Source: Serratia fonticola (lineage in GTDB: Bacteria > Pseudomonadota > Gammaproteobacteria > Enterobacterales > Enterobacteriaceae). Taken from it: DNA of 64,000 bases. A program made the position numbers and the translations under genes. The stretch spans positions 4,898,001-4,962,000 of the forward strand of contig NZ_VFMK01000001.1 of assembly GCF_006715025.1 (NCBI RefSeq). Reading direction: 5' to 3'. Positions within the stretch are counted from its first letter, which is position 1; each line of letters opens with the position of its first letter. Of the stretch, positions 1-9,014 are shown in pieces. The notes beneath the pieces are model-generated. The model searched no databases. It was not told the DNA's origin and worked only from the letters and a program-made list of their open reading frames with translations.

Positions 1-2
1 TC

Positions 3-146
3 AGTCTGGGTACCTTTGCCGCACGCGGTGAACGGGCCGTGCTGGTGGTGGGATTGGATTCACTGATGCGTCTGTCTTCCAATCCGTTCTTCCCTTATAT
101 GCTCAAACGTATTGATGACAACATCAGCCTGGCACCAACAAAATAA
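3..146 (+). CDS. C-terminal tail of an unidentified protein (partial)
   Basis: An open frame enters from the left edge and gives 47 residues before TAA at 144-146. The stretch has a hydrophobic strand (AVLVVGLDSL) and a polar end (NISLAPTK). I do not recognise the family from this fragment. It lies tail to tail with the adhesin gene that ends at 250, with a GC-rich hairpin between them. Confidence 0.55.
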   Translation, partial: SLGTFAARGERAVLVVGLDSLMRLSSNPFFPYMLKRIDDNISLAPTK

Positions 147-156
147 GGTAGGTTAA

Positions 157-189
157 CCCCGGCCAGTGCCCAATCGGCGCTGGCCGGGG
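157..189. terminator. GC-rich hairpin between convergent genes
   Basis: A 14-bp stem with one G-T wobble and a 5-nt loop (CCCCGGCCAG... pairing with ...CTGGCCGGGG). It lies just after the stop of the left-edge gene. No clear T-run follows on either strand, so it is a structured stop or 3' stabiliser rather than a textbook intrinsic terminator. Confidence 0.5.
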
Positions 190-249
190 TAATCACTGGC
201 GAAAATAACCGAATGAGAGCTCGCGGTATTCATTCAGACAGGCCGTCTC

Positions 250-1437
250 TCAATAATAATTAATCGTAAACGTCACCTTGCCGTTCGCCCTGCCTGGCGT
301 AGGTTTCGCTGCGGTTTGAATATAGCGGGCAGCCAAGGGCACCTGAATCGTCGTGCTACCGTCTTTCGGCAACGTCATAGCCTGTTCTGTGGAAAAATTA
401 AACGGCGTCGGCGTCTGGCTGCTTAATCCCCACCCAAGCTGGATACCCACGCCGCTTGCAGCTCCGGATACCGTCGCATCGATAGCCATCACCCCATTGG
501 CAGCATCAATAACACCGTTAGCCGGCGCTAATCTCACACCAATAGTGTTATTAAGTGAGGTCGTGGAGGTACTTTTTCCCGTATTGTAATCCATTAACAA
601 CGGTGCATTAGACAAATTATAAAAACCGTAAAATTTGGGGCAATTGGTCAACGCAATTGAGGCATCTTTCCAGGGGGTTGTCGAATTTAGCGCCCTAAAA
701 TGCTCACCTATTTCATAGGTGCCTAAATTAACCGAGACATCGGGCGTGGTGCAGGTTTGTGCTGACACCGTGATGTTCCCTTGAAAACTGACGTTCCAAT
801 AATATATCGGCAACCCACTGATTGCGGCAGCATTTGGCTGGCTGATTCCCGAATAGTCCAAACCATACTGCATAGTAGGAAAATTGGCGCCACTGATGCT
901 GTAATTCCCCGGTGTAAGAGGGCCTGTTTTAATCAGTGCGACCGCGAAATTCTTGTCTGTACCTATCAACATATCCCGGACCCCAAGACTCGAATCAAGC
1001 AGTGTCTGATTTTCCCCCCTTCTCGGGGCGGTTGTTACTGGATTAGTGCTGGTATCACTTAAAAAAATGGCCACACCGATACCAGGTATTCCGGTCTGAT
1101 AGACCCCATCCGCATAAGGTCCGACGGGTAGGTTCGCGAGAGGCTGTGGCGTGGTTTTCAGGTTCGCTGATATACTCGTATACAGATATTTTCCAACGTC
1201 AGAGGCTGGCCACTTTACGTCAGCGTAGCCATCTTTCATTCTTAGCATTGCCCGATAAAGCACCGTTCCTACAGGCGCGTCTACACCAGCCGAAATTACC
1301 GGCGGAGACAAAGGAACAGTTACAGTCTGAATACCGGTTGCCAAGGTAAACGTCACAGTAGCCCAGCTTGTAGGGCTGAAAGTGGGTAACAAGATCCCAG
1401 CCAGTAAACCCAACACTCTGTTTATTGATAACGTCAT
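250..1437 (-). CDS. Fimbrial tip adhesin, third in tandem (adhesin 1)
   Basis: A secreted two-domain fimbrial adhesin of 395 residues. The ATG at 1437 is preferred over the longer frame starting at 1461 because AGGGGAG lies about 9 nt upstream and a signal peptide (hydrophobic LLAGILL, then a cut after SWA) begins there. The C-terminal half (from about residue 225) is a pilin domain with a Cys pair (QTC and LTNC) and the FTINYY end typical of chaperone-bound subunits. That half is close to the adhesin at 4268-5440, while the N-terminal receptor-binding half differs strongly and has no cysteine. It is the last gene of the cluster and lies downstream of a decayed usher fragment. Receptor unknown. 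Confidence 0.85.
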   Translation of the reverse strand: MTLSINRVLGLLAGILLPTFSPTSWATVTFTLATGIQTVTVPLSPPVISAGVDAPVGTVLYRAMLRMKDGYADVKWPASDVGKYLYTSISANLKTTPQPLANLPVGPYADGVYQTGIPGIGVAIFLSDTSTNPVTTAPRRGENQTLLDSSLGVRDMLIGTDKNFAVALIKTGPLTPGNYSISGANFPTMQYGLDYSGISQPNAAAISGLPIYYWNVSFQGNITVSAQTCTTPDVSVNLGTYEIGEHFRALNSTTPWKDASIALTNCPKFYGFYNLSNAPLLMDYNTGKSTSTTSLNNTIGVRLAPANGVIDAANGVMAIDATVSGAASGVGIQLGWGLSSQTPTPFNFSTEQAMTLPKDGSTTIQVPLAARYIQTAAKPTPGRANGKVTFTINYY

Positions 1438-1519
1438 AGGTAACTCCCCTCTTTCTGGCAATCCATCCAGGTCTAGCCAGAAAGAAAAATAGTGGTCATG
1501 ATGAGCGACAAACCTAGGT

Positions 1520-1915
1520 TCGCCGCTGATATTGCGTCGTTTTTTCCGATTTCGTACGCTGGGGGCCGGCTGATGCCATCGTCGTGCAAGGAGAGTTGAA
1601 TTGCAGTATCTGCTTCAGACTATTGGCTACAGGCATCGGCACTTAGCTGACTGTGCCTTACATCTCGCGGCCTTCACCCCATTTCACGCGCTTTCGTCAC
1701 TACGCCCCTAACGGCAGATTGAAGCTCAACAGATAGTTGGTCTGCACCGTGCGCTGTGGCTTGCACTCAGGCCATAAAACAGGCTCTTGTACTAATTATT
1801 GTAGTTCAATTGGTACTCCCTCTCGCTGCTGTCTTTGTTCCAGTAATTATGCAAAAAAACCACTAAGCCACCGTTGCCCCAGTTCTCCGGCAGACCTTGC
1901 CACGCGGTGATCAGC
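1520..1915 (-). pseudogene. Decayed usher 3' fragment with internal deletion
   Basis: This stretch matches two separate parts of the intact usher gene at 5550-8210. Positions about 1520-1700 match about 5562-5740 (the usher C-terminus, including an almost identical tract around GTGCAAGGAGAGTTGAATTG). Positions about 1705-1915 match about 6430-6655. Roughly 700 bp between the two matched parts is missing and the reading frame is broken. It is therefore the remnant of a second usher copy placed before adhesin 1. Alignment was by eye, so the edges are approximate. Confidence 0.8.
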
Positions 1916-2085
1916 GCCCTGTATCCCCCTCTACCTGCCAACGGCAGAAGTCGTCGAACCTTCAAGCATCACCTATTTGCCGGATATCTTCTCGCTGTCG
2001 CACGTGGCGTGCAGGTGGCGCTGGTGTATCGTCTGATCAGATGTATCGGCCCTTAATATAAATCAGGGGGCCGATACTGTTTTTT
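1916..2085. other. Spacer between usher remnant and adhesin 2
   Basis: After usher homology ends near 1915 this stretch has no match that I can see to the rest of the cluster. A short plus-strand frame here has no ribosome site and no recognisable product, so I do not call a gene. Confidence 0.4.
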
Positions 2086-3219
2086 TTAATAATAATTAAT
2101 GGTGAAAGTGGCCGTCGCGTCGGCTCTTCCTGGCGTCACACTTGATGCGGTTTGTATATATCGTGCGACTAAAGGAAGTCGCAATGACGTTACCGCATTA
2201 TTCGTCATCTGATAACTTTTAGCGTTTGTGAAGCTCACCAATGAAGGTGAGGCATCACCTACATTACCGTATCCCAACTGAATACCTATCCCTGAAGCAC
2301 TGACACTGTCCGTTTTCAAAGCCATTATGCCGTTTGCATCATCAATAATTGATGTATTTGGTGCAAGCGTCAGGCCGAGGGCGTTGTTTGTGAAGGTCCC
2401 TACCTTGGTGGTGCCATTATCAGAATAAAATGTATTCCGAGCATCGTTAAGTGTTCCATAGAATATGGGGCAATCAGTCAGATTAATAGAAGCATCTTTC
2501 CATGGAGTTGCAGTCCCAATACCTTTAAAATTTTGGCTGACGTCAAAAGTCCCCATAGAAACATTAACATCCGGTGTCATGCAGGTTTTAGAAACAACAT
2601 TCAATGTACCACTGAAACATGAACGCGCAATAGTCACTAAACTTCCAGATTGCCCTGCGCTTTGAGAAATACAAGGTAATTGACTGCCAGAAATAGAACC
2701 AGCAGCCACCGGGCCAATCTTGATGATAAAAAGGGCAAAGTTCCAGAAACTAGAAGTACTACTTTGAATGTAAATACAACTCGAAGCAGAAGCACATGTC
2801 GAACCCGCGGTAGACCCGACATTATAAGGTACTATCAGATCCCCAGCGCCCGTAACTACAACACCTAAACCCTGAACGCCGGTTTGATAAACTTTGCCCG
2901 CATAAATACCGGTATTCCAGTTCGCTAATGATAAAGGTGTACTAGAGAACAACGATTGATACTGATATGCACCAGACTGGGTACATGCAATGTTTACATC
3001 ACCAAAAGTGGGAATATAGTTTTGCTTATAAACAACAGTACCATTGGCAACTTCAGAACCGACAGTGATGTTACCGCCCAGTAAGGGTTGTGTCGTACTC
3101 ACAACTTGTTTTACTGCACTTTGAGCGGAGAATCCACAGCTGGCATAAGCTGCTGTCATGAATTGTAATGGTATTAATGCCAGAGCAATTATTACTGCCT
3201 TTTTTATTAACAATGTCAT
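2086..3219 (-). CDS. Fimbrial tip adhesin, second in tandem (adhesin 2)
   Basis: A secreted two-domain fimbrial adhesin of 377 residues. The start has a strong ribosome site (GGGAGGTAAAGT then ATG) and a signal peptide ending ...TAAYA before SCGF. The C-terminal pilin domain has the Cys pair (KTC, LTDC), a TPWKDASI motif and the FTINYY end shared with its two neighbours, but it is the most diverged of the three. The N-terminal half has six cysteines (SCGF, IACT, STC, SSC, LPC, RSC), unlike adhesin 1 with none and adhesin 3 with two. It follows an usher 3' remnant and so belongs to a duplicated usher-end plus adhesin unit. Confidence 0.85.
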   Translation of the reverse strand: MTLLIKKAVIIALALIPLQFMTAAYASCGFSAQSAVKQVVSTTQPLLGGNITVGSEVANGTVVYKQNYIPTFGDVNIACTQSGAYQYQSLFSSTPLSLANWNTGIYAGKVYQTGVQGLGVVVTGAGDLIVPYNVGSTAGSTCASASSCIYIQSSTSSFWNFALFIIKIGPVAAGSISGSQLPCISQSAGQSGSLVTIARSCFSGTLNVVSKTCMTPDVNVSMGTFDVSQNFKGIGTATPWKDASINLTDCPIFYGTLNDARNTFYSDNGTTKVGTFTNNALGLTLAPNTSIIDDANGIMALKTDSVSASGIGIQLGYGNVGDASPSLVSFTNAKSYQMTNNAVTSLRLPLVARYIQTASSVTPGRADATATFTINYY

Positions 3220-3315
3220 ACTTTACCTCCCTCTTTGACCCAGCTTGTCAAACTGAGCCATGCACGATGCAATTTACTGATTTTTATTAACCAGAGTTGC
3301 TTAGGCAGAACGTTG

Positions 3316-3545
3316 CTAGCAATGAATACTGATAATATCCAATCCCATCTGGGCTACTTTATTTTCTGTCGTTAAGGCAGCATTTCCCGGTGAACAGACT
3401 GAGCTAACCTGTTGTATCTGAGTTAACTCTGCCCTTTGACGATGGGCATTAGCACATAGCTGCCCGCCCAGCTTACTGAACTCACGCGGTTACCCTTACT
3501 ATCGAACATATCGGTTCCAAACGGTCCCGGTTCCCATTGCCGTTG
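3316..3545 (-). pseudogene. Second usher 3' fragment, frameshifted
   Basis: Read on the minus strand, this encodes a recognisable usher C-terminus. There is a stretch like SYVLMPIVKGQ, then a frameshift, then QIQQVSSVCSPGNAA, which parallels SYVLMPVAKGQ and QIQQFNSPCTATA in the intact usher at 5550-8210. Upstream (about 3440-3535) the DNA also aligns with 5760-5855 of that gene. Only the usher end remains, and adhesin 2 follows directly. It is the second relic showing that usher-end plus adhesin was copied as a unit. Confidence 0.8.
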
Positions 3546-3567
3546 AATGATCTCCTGTACGGGCTTT

Positions 3568-4146
3568 TCAACCTGCAAAAATAGCCGAATTGAGCACACT
3601 GGTTTTTATTGGGCACGCCTGAAACAGATTGCGCACCCCCAGTTTATGCAGCGCATTGCGCCGGTGGGTATACACGGTTTTGGTTGAGATACGTAAGCTG
3701 TGGCCGATGGCTTGCATATTCATACCATCGATCATAGACAGCAGCACAGCCTTCTCTCTGCGAGTTAAGCTATCCTGAAGAAAAGTAGCAACAGGAAGCT
3801 CCCCACCGACTATCTTGACTAACTCATTAAACACGGCGTCTACATCAGCATCCTTTGCAAAGGCAATATGCCGCCCAAAATCCAGGTTGAATTTTATTTT
3901 CATTTCACGTGGCAAAAAAATTATTTTTCCAGGAAATTTGGCAACGGCAATCAAGAACGACATTTCACTCATGAAATTCAACATATGAAAAACCAGCACA
4001 TCCTTTTCCCCAAAACTACTGGCACTGGTATTTTTAAGTTCATTGAGTGCCATTAGGTTAATCACTCTTCCCTCTGCATGCAAATACGCCTTAAGCCCAA
4101 CAAAAAAATAATAATTATCGGTGATTACATTAATTTTTCCAGACAT
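3568..4146 (-). CDS. LuxR-type response regulator-like protein, cytoplasmic
   Basis: A 192-residue transcription factor with a C-terminal LuxR/NarL helix-turn-helix (SLTRREKAVLLSMIDGMNMQAIGHSL, with ISTKTVYTHRRNAL as the recognition helix, residues about 126-175). The N-terminal part resembles a receiver fold (INVITDNYYFFVGLKAYL), but where a phosphorylated Asp would end strand 3 the sequence reads DVLVFH. It is probably a degenerate, unphosphorylated receiver like those of fimbrial regulators such as FimW/FimZ. AGGAG lies 10 nt before ATG. It lies between adhesin 3 and the usher fragment, so it plausibly controls this cluster (inference). Confidence 0.8.
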   Translation of the reverse strand: MSGKINVITDNYYFFVGLKAYLHAEGRVINLMALNELKNTSASSFGEKDVLVFHMLNFMSEMSFLIAVAKFPGKIIFLPREMKIKFNLDFGRHIAFAKDADVDAVFNELVKIVGGELPVATFLQDSLTRREKAVLLSMIDGMNMQAIGHSLRISTKTVYTHRRNALHKLGVRNLFQACPIKTSVLNSAIFAG

Positions 4147-4267
4147 ATCAATGGCACTCCTTTATGAAAATTAATCTCCATCTCATCGCGTTCACAGCAA
4201 ACCGAGTCTCAAATATGGCTGGTGTAACATTTGTAAATTCATGAGTTACGCTATCTACAGGCCGAAA

Positions 4268-5440
4268 TTAATAATAGTTAATGGTAAACACCACTTTGCC
4301 ATTCGCCTTGCCCGGCGTCGGTGCTAAAGCCGTTTGAATATAACGAACAGACAGAGGGATACGAATGGTCGGGCTGCCGTCTTTCGGCAACGTCATAGCC
4401 TGTTCAGTTGAAAAATTAAACAATGTCGGCGCCTGGCTGCTCTCCCCCCAACCGAGCTGGATGCCCACGCCCGATGCCGCACCAGGAACCGTCGAGTCGA
4501 TTTCCATCACACCATTGGCAGCATCGACCACCGAAGTTGCCGGGGTTAATCGCACACCGATACTGTTATTGGTTGAGTTGGCTACGAGCCCGGTGCCGGT
4601 ACTGTAATCGAACATCAGCGTACTGTTATCAGCATTATAAAAACCGTAGAAGGTTGGGCAATTGGTCAGCCTAATTGACGCATCAAGCCAAGGCGTGGTC
4701 GAACCTACCCGGTTAAAATACTCTCCTATGTCATATTGACCCATTGCAACAGCGACCAACGGCGTGCTACAGGTTTGTGCCGACACCGTTAATTGCCCCT
4801 CAAACTTGACCCGGGTAACCGTGATCGGCAACCCTGGTGTCGTCGGATGACTCAGCGGATTAACAATAGTCAGGCCAGCTACCGGCAGTTTCGACGAATC
4901 CAGAATATGGTTACCTGGAGTAATCGCGCCGGTTTTAATCAGTGAGACATAGATAACCCTATTCGCCAAATAAGGCTTGTAATGCCCCCCAGTTATCGGG
5001 GCCTGAATATCGCCGGGAAACTGATAGTTCGGTGCGCCAACCTTGGCCGTATCACCATTATTGCTGCGTGAGATGGCAATGCCTATACCAGGAATACCCG
5101 TCTCATAAACCGCTCCGCCGAATGGGCCGCCTGACCAGTTGGCAAGCCCCAGAGGCGCCTGCTCGACACTCCAGGCAACGTTGAACCAGATATAGCCGGG
5201 ATCCACCGTTGATGTACAATCCATCACACTGATGCCGGTTACACCACTCACCCAACGTCCTTGATAAATGACCGTCCCGATAGGAATATCTGCCCCTGCA
5301 GAAATCGCTGCGGGGGTGAGTGGAACGATATCGATACGGGAGGAACCACTTGTCGGTGAGCAGGCAACTGCCGCCAAGGCGCTGTTGCTGGCTACCATGA
5401 GCAAAAGTAGCCCGACTGTACACTGTATTATTCTCTTCAT
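4268..5440 (-). CDS. Fimbrial tip adhesin, usher-proximal (adhesin 3)
   Basis: A secreted two-domain adhesin of 390 residues, directly downstream of the intact usher and so probably the one expressed as part of the operon. Signal peptide MKRIIQCTVGLLLLMVASNSALA; ribosome site AGGTGAAAG before ATG. The N-terminal domain has one likely disulfide (VAC... and MDC...). The C-terminal pilin domain (from about residue 215) carries the second Cys pair and the FTINYY end. Its C-terminal half is nearly interchangeable with adhesin 1 (FNFSTEQAMTLPKDGS occurs in both), whereas the binding half is only loosely related. The ligand cannot be told from sequence. Confidence 0.88.
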   Translation of the reverse strand: MKRIIQCTVGLLLLMVASNSALAAVACSPTSGSSRIDIVPLTPAAISAGADIPIGTVIYQGRWVSGVTGISVMDCTSTVDPGYIWFNVAWSVEQAPLGLANWSGGPFGGAVYETGIPGIGIAISRSNNGDTAKVGAPNYQFPGDIQAPITGGHYKPYLANRVIYVSLIKTGAITPGNHILDSSKLPVAGLTIVNPLSHPTTPGLPITVTRVKFEGQLTVSAQTCSTPLVAVAMGQYDIGEYFNRVGSTTPWLDASIRLTNCPTFYGFYNADNSTLMFDYSTGTGLVANSTNNSIGVRLTPATSVVDAANGVMEIDSTVPGAASGVGIQLGWGESSQAPTLFNFSTEQAMTLPKDGSPTIRIPLSVRYIQTALAPTPGKANGKVVFTINYY

Positions 5441-5549
5441 TCTTTCACCTATGGCGCAAGCGTATGCGCCTCACTTGCTCTATTTTTATATAATCTGCAC
5501 GACATAATGTATTTGGCTTCACCAGCCGAATAGCTGTCATACCGGACGG

Positions 5550-8210
5550 CTAGCCTTGATTAACCGCCGATATCGCGTCATTTTTTGCCAGTTTCGAACG
5601 CGGGGATCCGGCAGATGCCGTCGCCGTGCAAGGAGAGTTGAATTGCTGTATCTGCTCCTGCTTCTGACCCTTGGCTACAGGCATCAGCACATAGCTGACG
5701 GTGCACTGCATCTCACCGCCTTCACCCCATTTCACTCGCAACTGGCCCTTGTCTTGCGCCACACGCGCATACAGTTGCCCGCCTTGGCCCACTGACCCTA
5801 CGCTGTTGCCTTTGCTATCAAAAATATCGGCCCCGAACGGTACCGGCTCCCCTTGATAGGTGGCATTTACCAGAATCGGCGTGCCCTTTTTGGTCGTATA
5901 TTTCACCTTCACTACCGCACCGGAATAGGGCGCGACTTTCTGGCTGGTGTTATCCAACTCGACATCGGATGAGGTGCCTTTCGGATCGATACTGACCTCA
6001 TTCATCTGATACGGATTCAGGTAAGGCACTATCGCGTACCCCCATGAATCGATGCTCACGCCTGGATACGAGGAGACTTTAGCCCCTTCAGCTCCTTTGG
6101 CTTCCACCAGCGCGAAGGTGTCCGACGTGTAAGGCGTAAAGCTCACGCCACCAGCATGCCCCACCACCGTGCCACTCATACCGGCAGAGGCGCTCTGATA
6201 CCCTTTACCGGTACTGTAAGTGCCACTCAATGCCGTGGCCGGACTGCGGTAGTTGGCGCTCACCGATCCGCTGGATCCCATATCCTGGTTGGCATTCATT
6301 GCCGTCACGCCATAGCTGAACTGATTCTCCTGCCCGGCACTCCCGGATACCGTCGCCTGCTGCCCCGTACGACCGCTGCTGTCGTGGGACAGATCCATGC
6401 GCAGTTGTGGCGTATGGGTGTTGTCATCGCGCCCCAGCGGCAGGCTGAAACTCAACAGATAGTTGGTCTGCGCCGTGCCCAGGCTGGAGAAACTGCGGTT
6501 AACACTCAGGCCATACGACAGGCTCTTGTAACGGTTGTTGTAACCCATCTGGTACTGCTTCTCGCTACCGTCTTTGTTCCAGTAGTTCTGCAAAGAACCG
6601 CTGATATACAGCTGGCCCCAGTTTTCTGGCAGACCTTGTCCAGCGGTGACCGTCAGGCGATTTTTGGCACGCCAAATCGAGTCCGGCGAATACCCTTGTG
6701 CCACCGCATCACGGGTTTGCATCGCGGTCATAAAGTCCATAAAGCCGTCGGTAGAAAAACGGTACGCCGCCAGCGACAGGTTACTGTTGGTTTCGCTGAT
6801 CAACTTGCTGTAACTCACCTGATAGCTTTGTCCGCTCAGGCTGTTACCCGGTTGATGTTTGCCATTAACGTCGGTGCTGTTATCCAAATGGGTCCGCGCC
6901 TGTGTGACATCGAACGCCAGGGCGCCAATCGGTGTCCCCACTGCCGTTCCCAACTGCAGCGCGTAATAATCCTGGCTAACCTGCAGACCGCCATAACCGG
7001 TAATGGCATTCGTCAAACCTAGCTGATAGGTTGCCTGATACAACGCCGGTTTCTCACGCAGGTTATCGCTGCGCACTTCACCACCGGTGATCGAATAACG
7101 TGATGAGCCAGGCCGTAGCAGTTGTGCTACCGAGGCATAAGGCACGCTGAAAGTCTGCTCGGTGCCATCCGATTCACGTACCGTAACGTCCAGATTGCCG
7201 CCGTAGCCGGTTGGATACAGATCGTTGATCAGAAACTCTCCCGGCGTGACCGTGGTTTCATACAATACCTGCCCATTCTGGCGCACGGTGACACGCGCGT
7301 TGGTACGGGCGATACCACGGATATCCGGCGCATAACCACGCAGGGACTCCGGCAACATCCGCTCGTCACTGGCCAGTTGAATACCGGTAAACGGCACGGT
7401 ATCGAACACTTGCCCAGTGGTATTTGACTGCCCCAGCAATACGCGCGCCTTCAGCACTGGAATATCACGCTGCATATAGGTATTGATGTTGCTGTACTGG
7501 CTCTCGCCGTTATCTACGCGGCTATAAGAACCGTTATGGCGCAGATACCAGGCACCGACGTTGACGCCAGCATTGACCCCGGCAAACAGCGAGTTAAAGC
7601 TGTTGCCGTGAGATTCGCTGGTGTAGCCGTTAACGTTATAACCCAGCAAAACCGCAGGGACGCCGCTGTCCCACAGCTCCGGGCTCACGGTGCCACGGGC
7701 GGTGTTCAGCATGTAAATCTGTGGGATGACAATGTCCAGGCGCTGTTCATTACTGTCGTAATTCACCTGCGCCTCTGCCAGCTTGTGCTGCAGATCGAGA
7801 CAAAGTTCCTCTTTATTCTGCGACGTTAAAAAATCCGCGGGTAATTTGGCATAATTAAACGCAATATTTTTAATCAGCTCGCGGGTCAGACAGGGATAAA
7901 CTGATTTATCTGTCCGTGCTTTAAATTCAATATCGGTATTGCTGACCAGTTGATTATTAATATATAAAGCCGTCTTGTAGACGCCGGGTAATCCCGAGGA
8001 GCCATTAGCAAAACGGCTGAGGTCAACCGACTTCTCATCATCAACATTCAGAAAAGAAGCATCAAACTCCAGGTTCTTTGCAACTTCTTGCGGAGTACTC
8101 GGTTTAATATCCGTATCGGCATTAACGCTGCCCATAACAAAAGTGGATAAGATAGCTATAGCCAGTGGTGATAACCGGCCATACAAGCCAGATTGCAAAG
8201 ATATAGACAT
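5550..8210 (-). CDS. Outer membrane fimbrial usher (FimD/PapC family)
   Basis: An 886-residue usher, normal length for the family. It forms the outer-membrane pore through which chaperone-bound subunits are handed over and polymerised. Signal peptide, then an N-terminal chaperone-binding domain (FDASFLNVDDEKSVDLSRF), the 24-strand barrel with plug (family hallmarks LPESLRGYAPDIRGIA and TVTPGEFLINDLYPTGYGG at about residues 290-350), and two C-terminal domains ending in a Cys pair (MQCTVSYVLMP, NSPC). It sits between the chaperone and adhesin genes. Two decayed copies of its 3' end lie downstream at 1520-1915 and 3316-3545. Confidence 0.95.
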   Translation of the reverse strand: MSISLQSGLYGRLSPLAIAILSTFVMGSVNADTDIKPSTPQEVAKNLEFDASFLNVDDEKSVDLSRFANGSSGLPGVYKTALYINNQLVSNTDIEFKARTDKSVYPCLTRELIKNIAFNYAKLPADFLTSQNKEELCLDLQHKLAEAQVNYDSNEQRLDIVIPQIYMLNTARGTVSPELWDSGVPAVLLGYNVNGYTSESHGNSFNSLFAGVNAGVNVGAWYLRHNGSYSRVDNGESQYSNINTYMQRDIPVLKARVLLGQSNTTGQVFDTVPFTGIQLASDERMLPESLRGYAPDIRGIARTNARVTVRQNGQVLYETTVTPGEFLINDLYPTGYGGNLDVTVRESDGTEQTFSVPYASVAQLLRPGSSRYSITGGEVRSDNLREKPALYQATYQLGLTNAITGYGGLQVSQDYYALQLGTAVGTPIGALAFDVTQARTHLDNSTDVNGKHQPGNSLSGQSYQVSYSKLISETNSNLSLAAYRFSTDGFMDFMTAMQTRDAVAQGYSPDSIWRAKNRLTVTAGQGLPENWGQLYISGSLQNYWNKDGSEKQYQMGYNNRYKSLSYGLSVNRSFSSLGTAQTNYLLSFSLPLGRDDNTHTPQLRMDLSHDSSGRTGQQATVSGSAGQENQFSYGVTAMNANQDMGSSGSVSANYRSPATALSGTYSTGKGYQSASAGMSGTVVGHAGGVSFTPYTSDTFALVEAKGAEGAKVSSYPGVSIDSWGYAIVPYLNPYQMNEVSIDPKGTSSDVELDNTSQKVAPYSGAVVKVKYTTKKGTPILVNATYQGEPVPFGADIFDSKGNSVGSVGQGGQLYARVAQDKGQLRVKWGEGGEMQCTVSYVLMPVAKGQKQEQIQQFNSPCTATASAGSPRSKLAKNDAISAVNQG

Positions 8211-8286
8211 AGAAATCCCTTCAAGAACTGACTTCCTGAATAATGATCAATAGATTAATGAGCGATAATTTGATCTATTACCGACT

Positions 8287-8988
8287 TTATTTTATCACTG
8301 CATCAAAGGTATTGACCGCTCCATAGTCATTAACAAAACCCCCGGTCACTTTGCTTCCTGCATTAGCCGGTAAATCCAACGCCATCGTGCTGTGAGGAGC
8401 CACCATCGCATAATCGAGCTTCTTACCGTTAACGGACAGGTTCACCAAGGAGACATAATAAGGTGTCGGGTTAGCGGCCTGTACGCGGTTGCCTTGGCTA
8501 CTCCAAGTGAGCGCTTTTGCGGCATCGTTGGCATTGCCCTGCAAACCGGCTGGGCGATAAAAAAGTTTGATCCGTGAACGGAAAGCCATCTGCAGACGGT
8601 TCTCGTCGGTTTTCGCCTGATTCTTGGCAGGCACTTCCAGCACGTTGAGCCAGAACACCGATTCTTTATCCATCGGCAACGCGCCACCTGCATAGCTGAT
8701 ACGCAGCGTCTGGCCTTTGCCGGACTCCACGCGGTTCATCGGTGGCGTCAGCACAAACGGCACTTTGATCGCCGCCGGTTTGGCATTCGCGTCACCGTTA
8801 TCAATCCAGCTCTGCAGCAAAACCGGGGAGGGGCCACCGTTGCTGATTTTGACGCTGACCTCTTTGGCATCTGAGGGGTAGATCACGCGAGTCCCGCTGA
8901 TCACCACGCTGGCCAGGCTATTGGCACTGAACAAAGTCACCGCAGCCAAAGTAGCTACCTGACGCCAATTAACACAGAGAAACTTCAT
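8287..8988 (-). CDS. Periplasmic fimbrial chaperone (PapD/FimC family)
   Basis: A 233-residue periplasmic chaperone that caps pilus subunits by donor-strand complementation. I take the ATG at 8988 rather than the longer frame from 9042, because GGAGT lies 8 nt before it and a signal peptide (VATLAAVTLFSANSLA) starts there. Family marks: TRVIYPSDAKEVSVKISN with the conserved Arg of the subunit-binding cleft, ESVFWLNVLEVP, RSRIKLFYRPAGL with the conserved Lys, and NPTPYYVSL. It lies between the pilin and usher genes, the standard order. Confidence 0.94.
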   Translation of the reverse strand: MKFLCVNWRQVATLAAVTLFSANSLASVVISGTRVIYPSDAKEVSVKISNGGPSPVLLQSWIDNGDANAKPAAIKVPFVLTPPMNRVESGKGQTLRISYAGGALPMDKESVFWLNVLEVPAKNQAKTDENRLQMAFRSRIKLFYRPAGLQGNANDAAKALTWSSQGNRVQAANPTPYYVSLVNLSVNGKKLDYAMVAPHSTMALDLPANAGSKVTGGFVNDYGAVNTFDAVIK

Positions 8989-9014
8989 TATATACTCCGA
9001 ACAACAAACAGATT

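Noticed and set aside
1874..2056. A 60-codon plus-strand frame beside the usher relic
   Set aside because: It overlaps decayed usher sequence and has no start signal.
6156..7022. A 288-codon plus-strand frame opposite the first usher gene
   Set aside because: It lies wholly inside a well-supported usher, has no ribosome site or recognisable domain, and its composition follows the codon pattern of the opposite strand.
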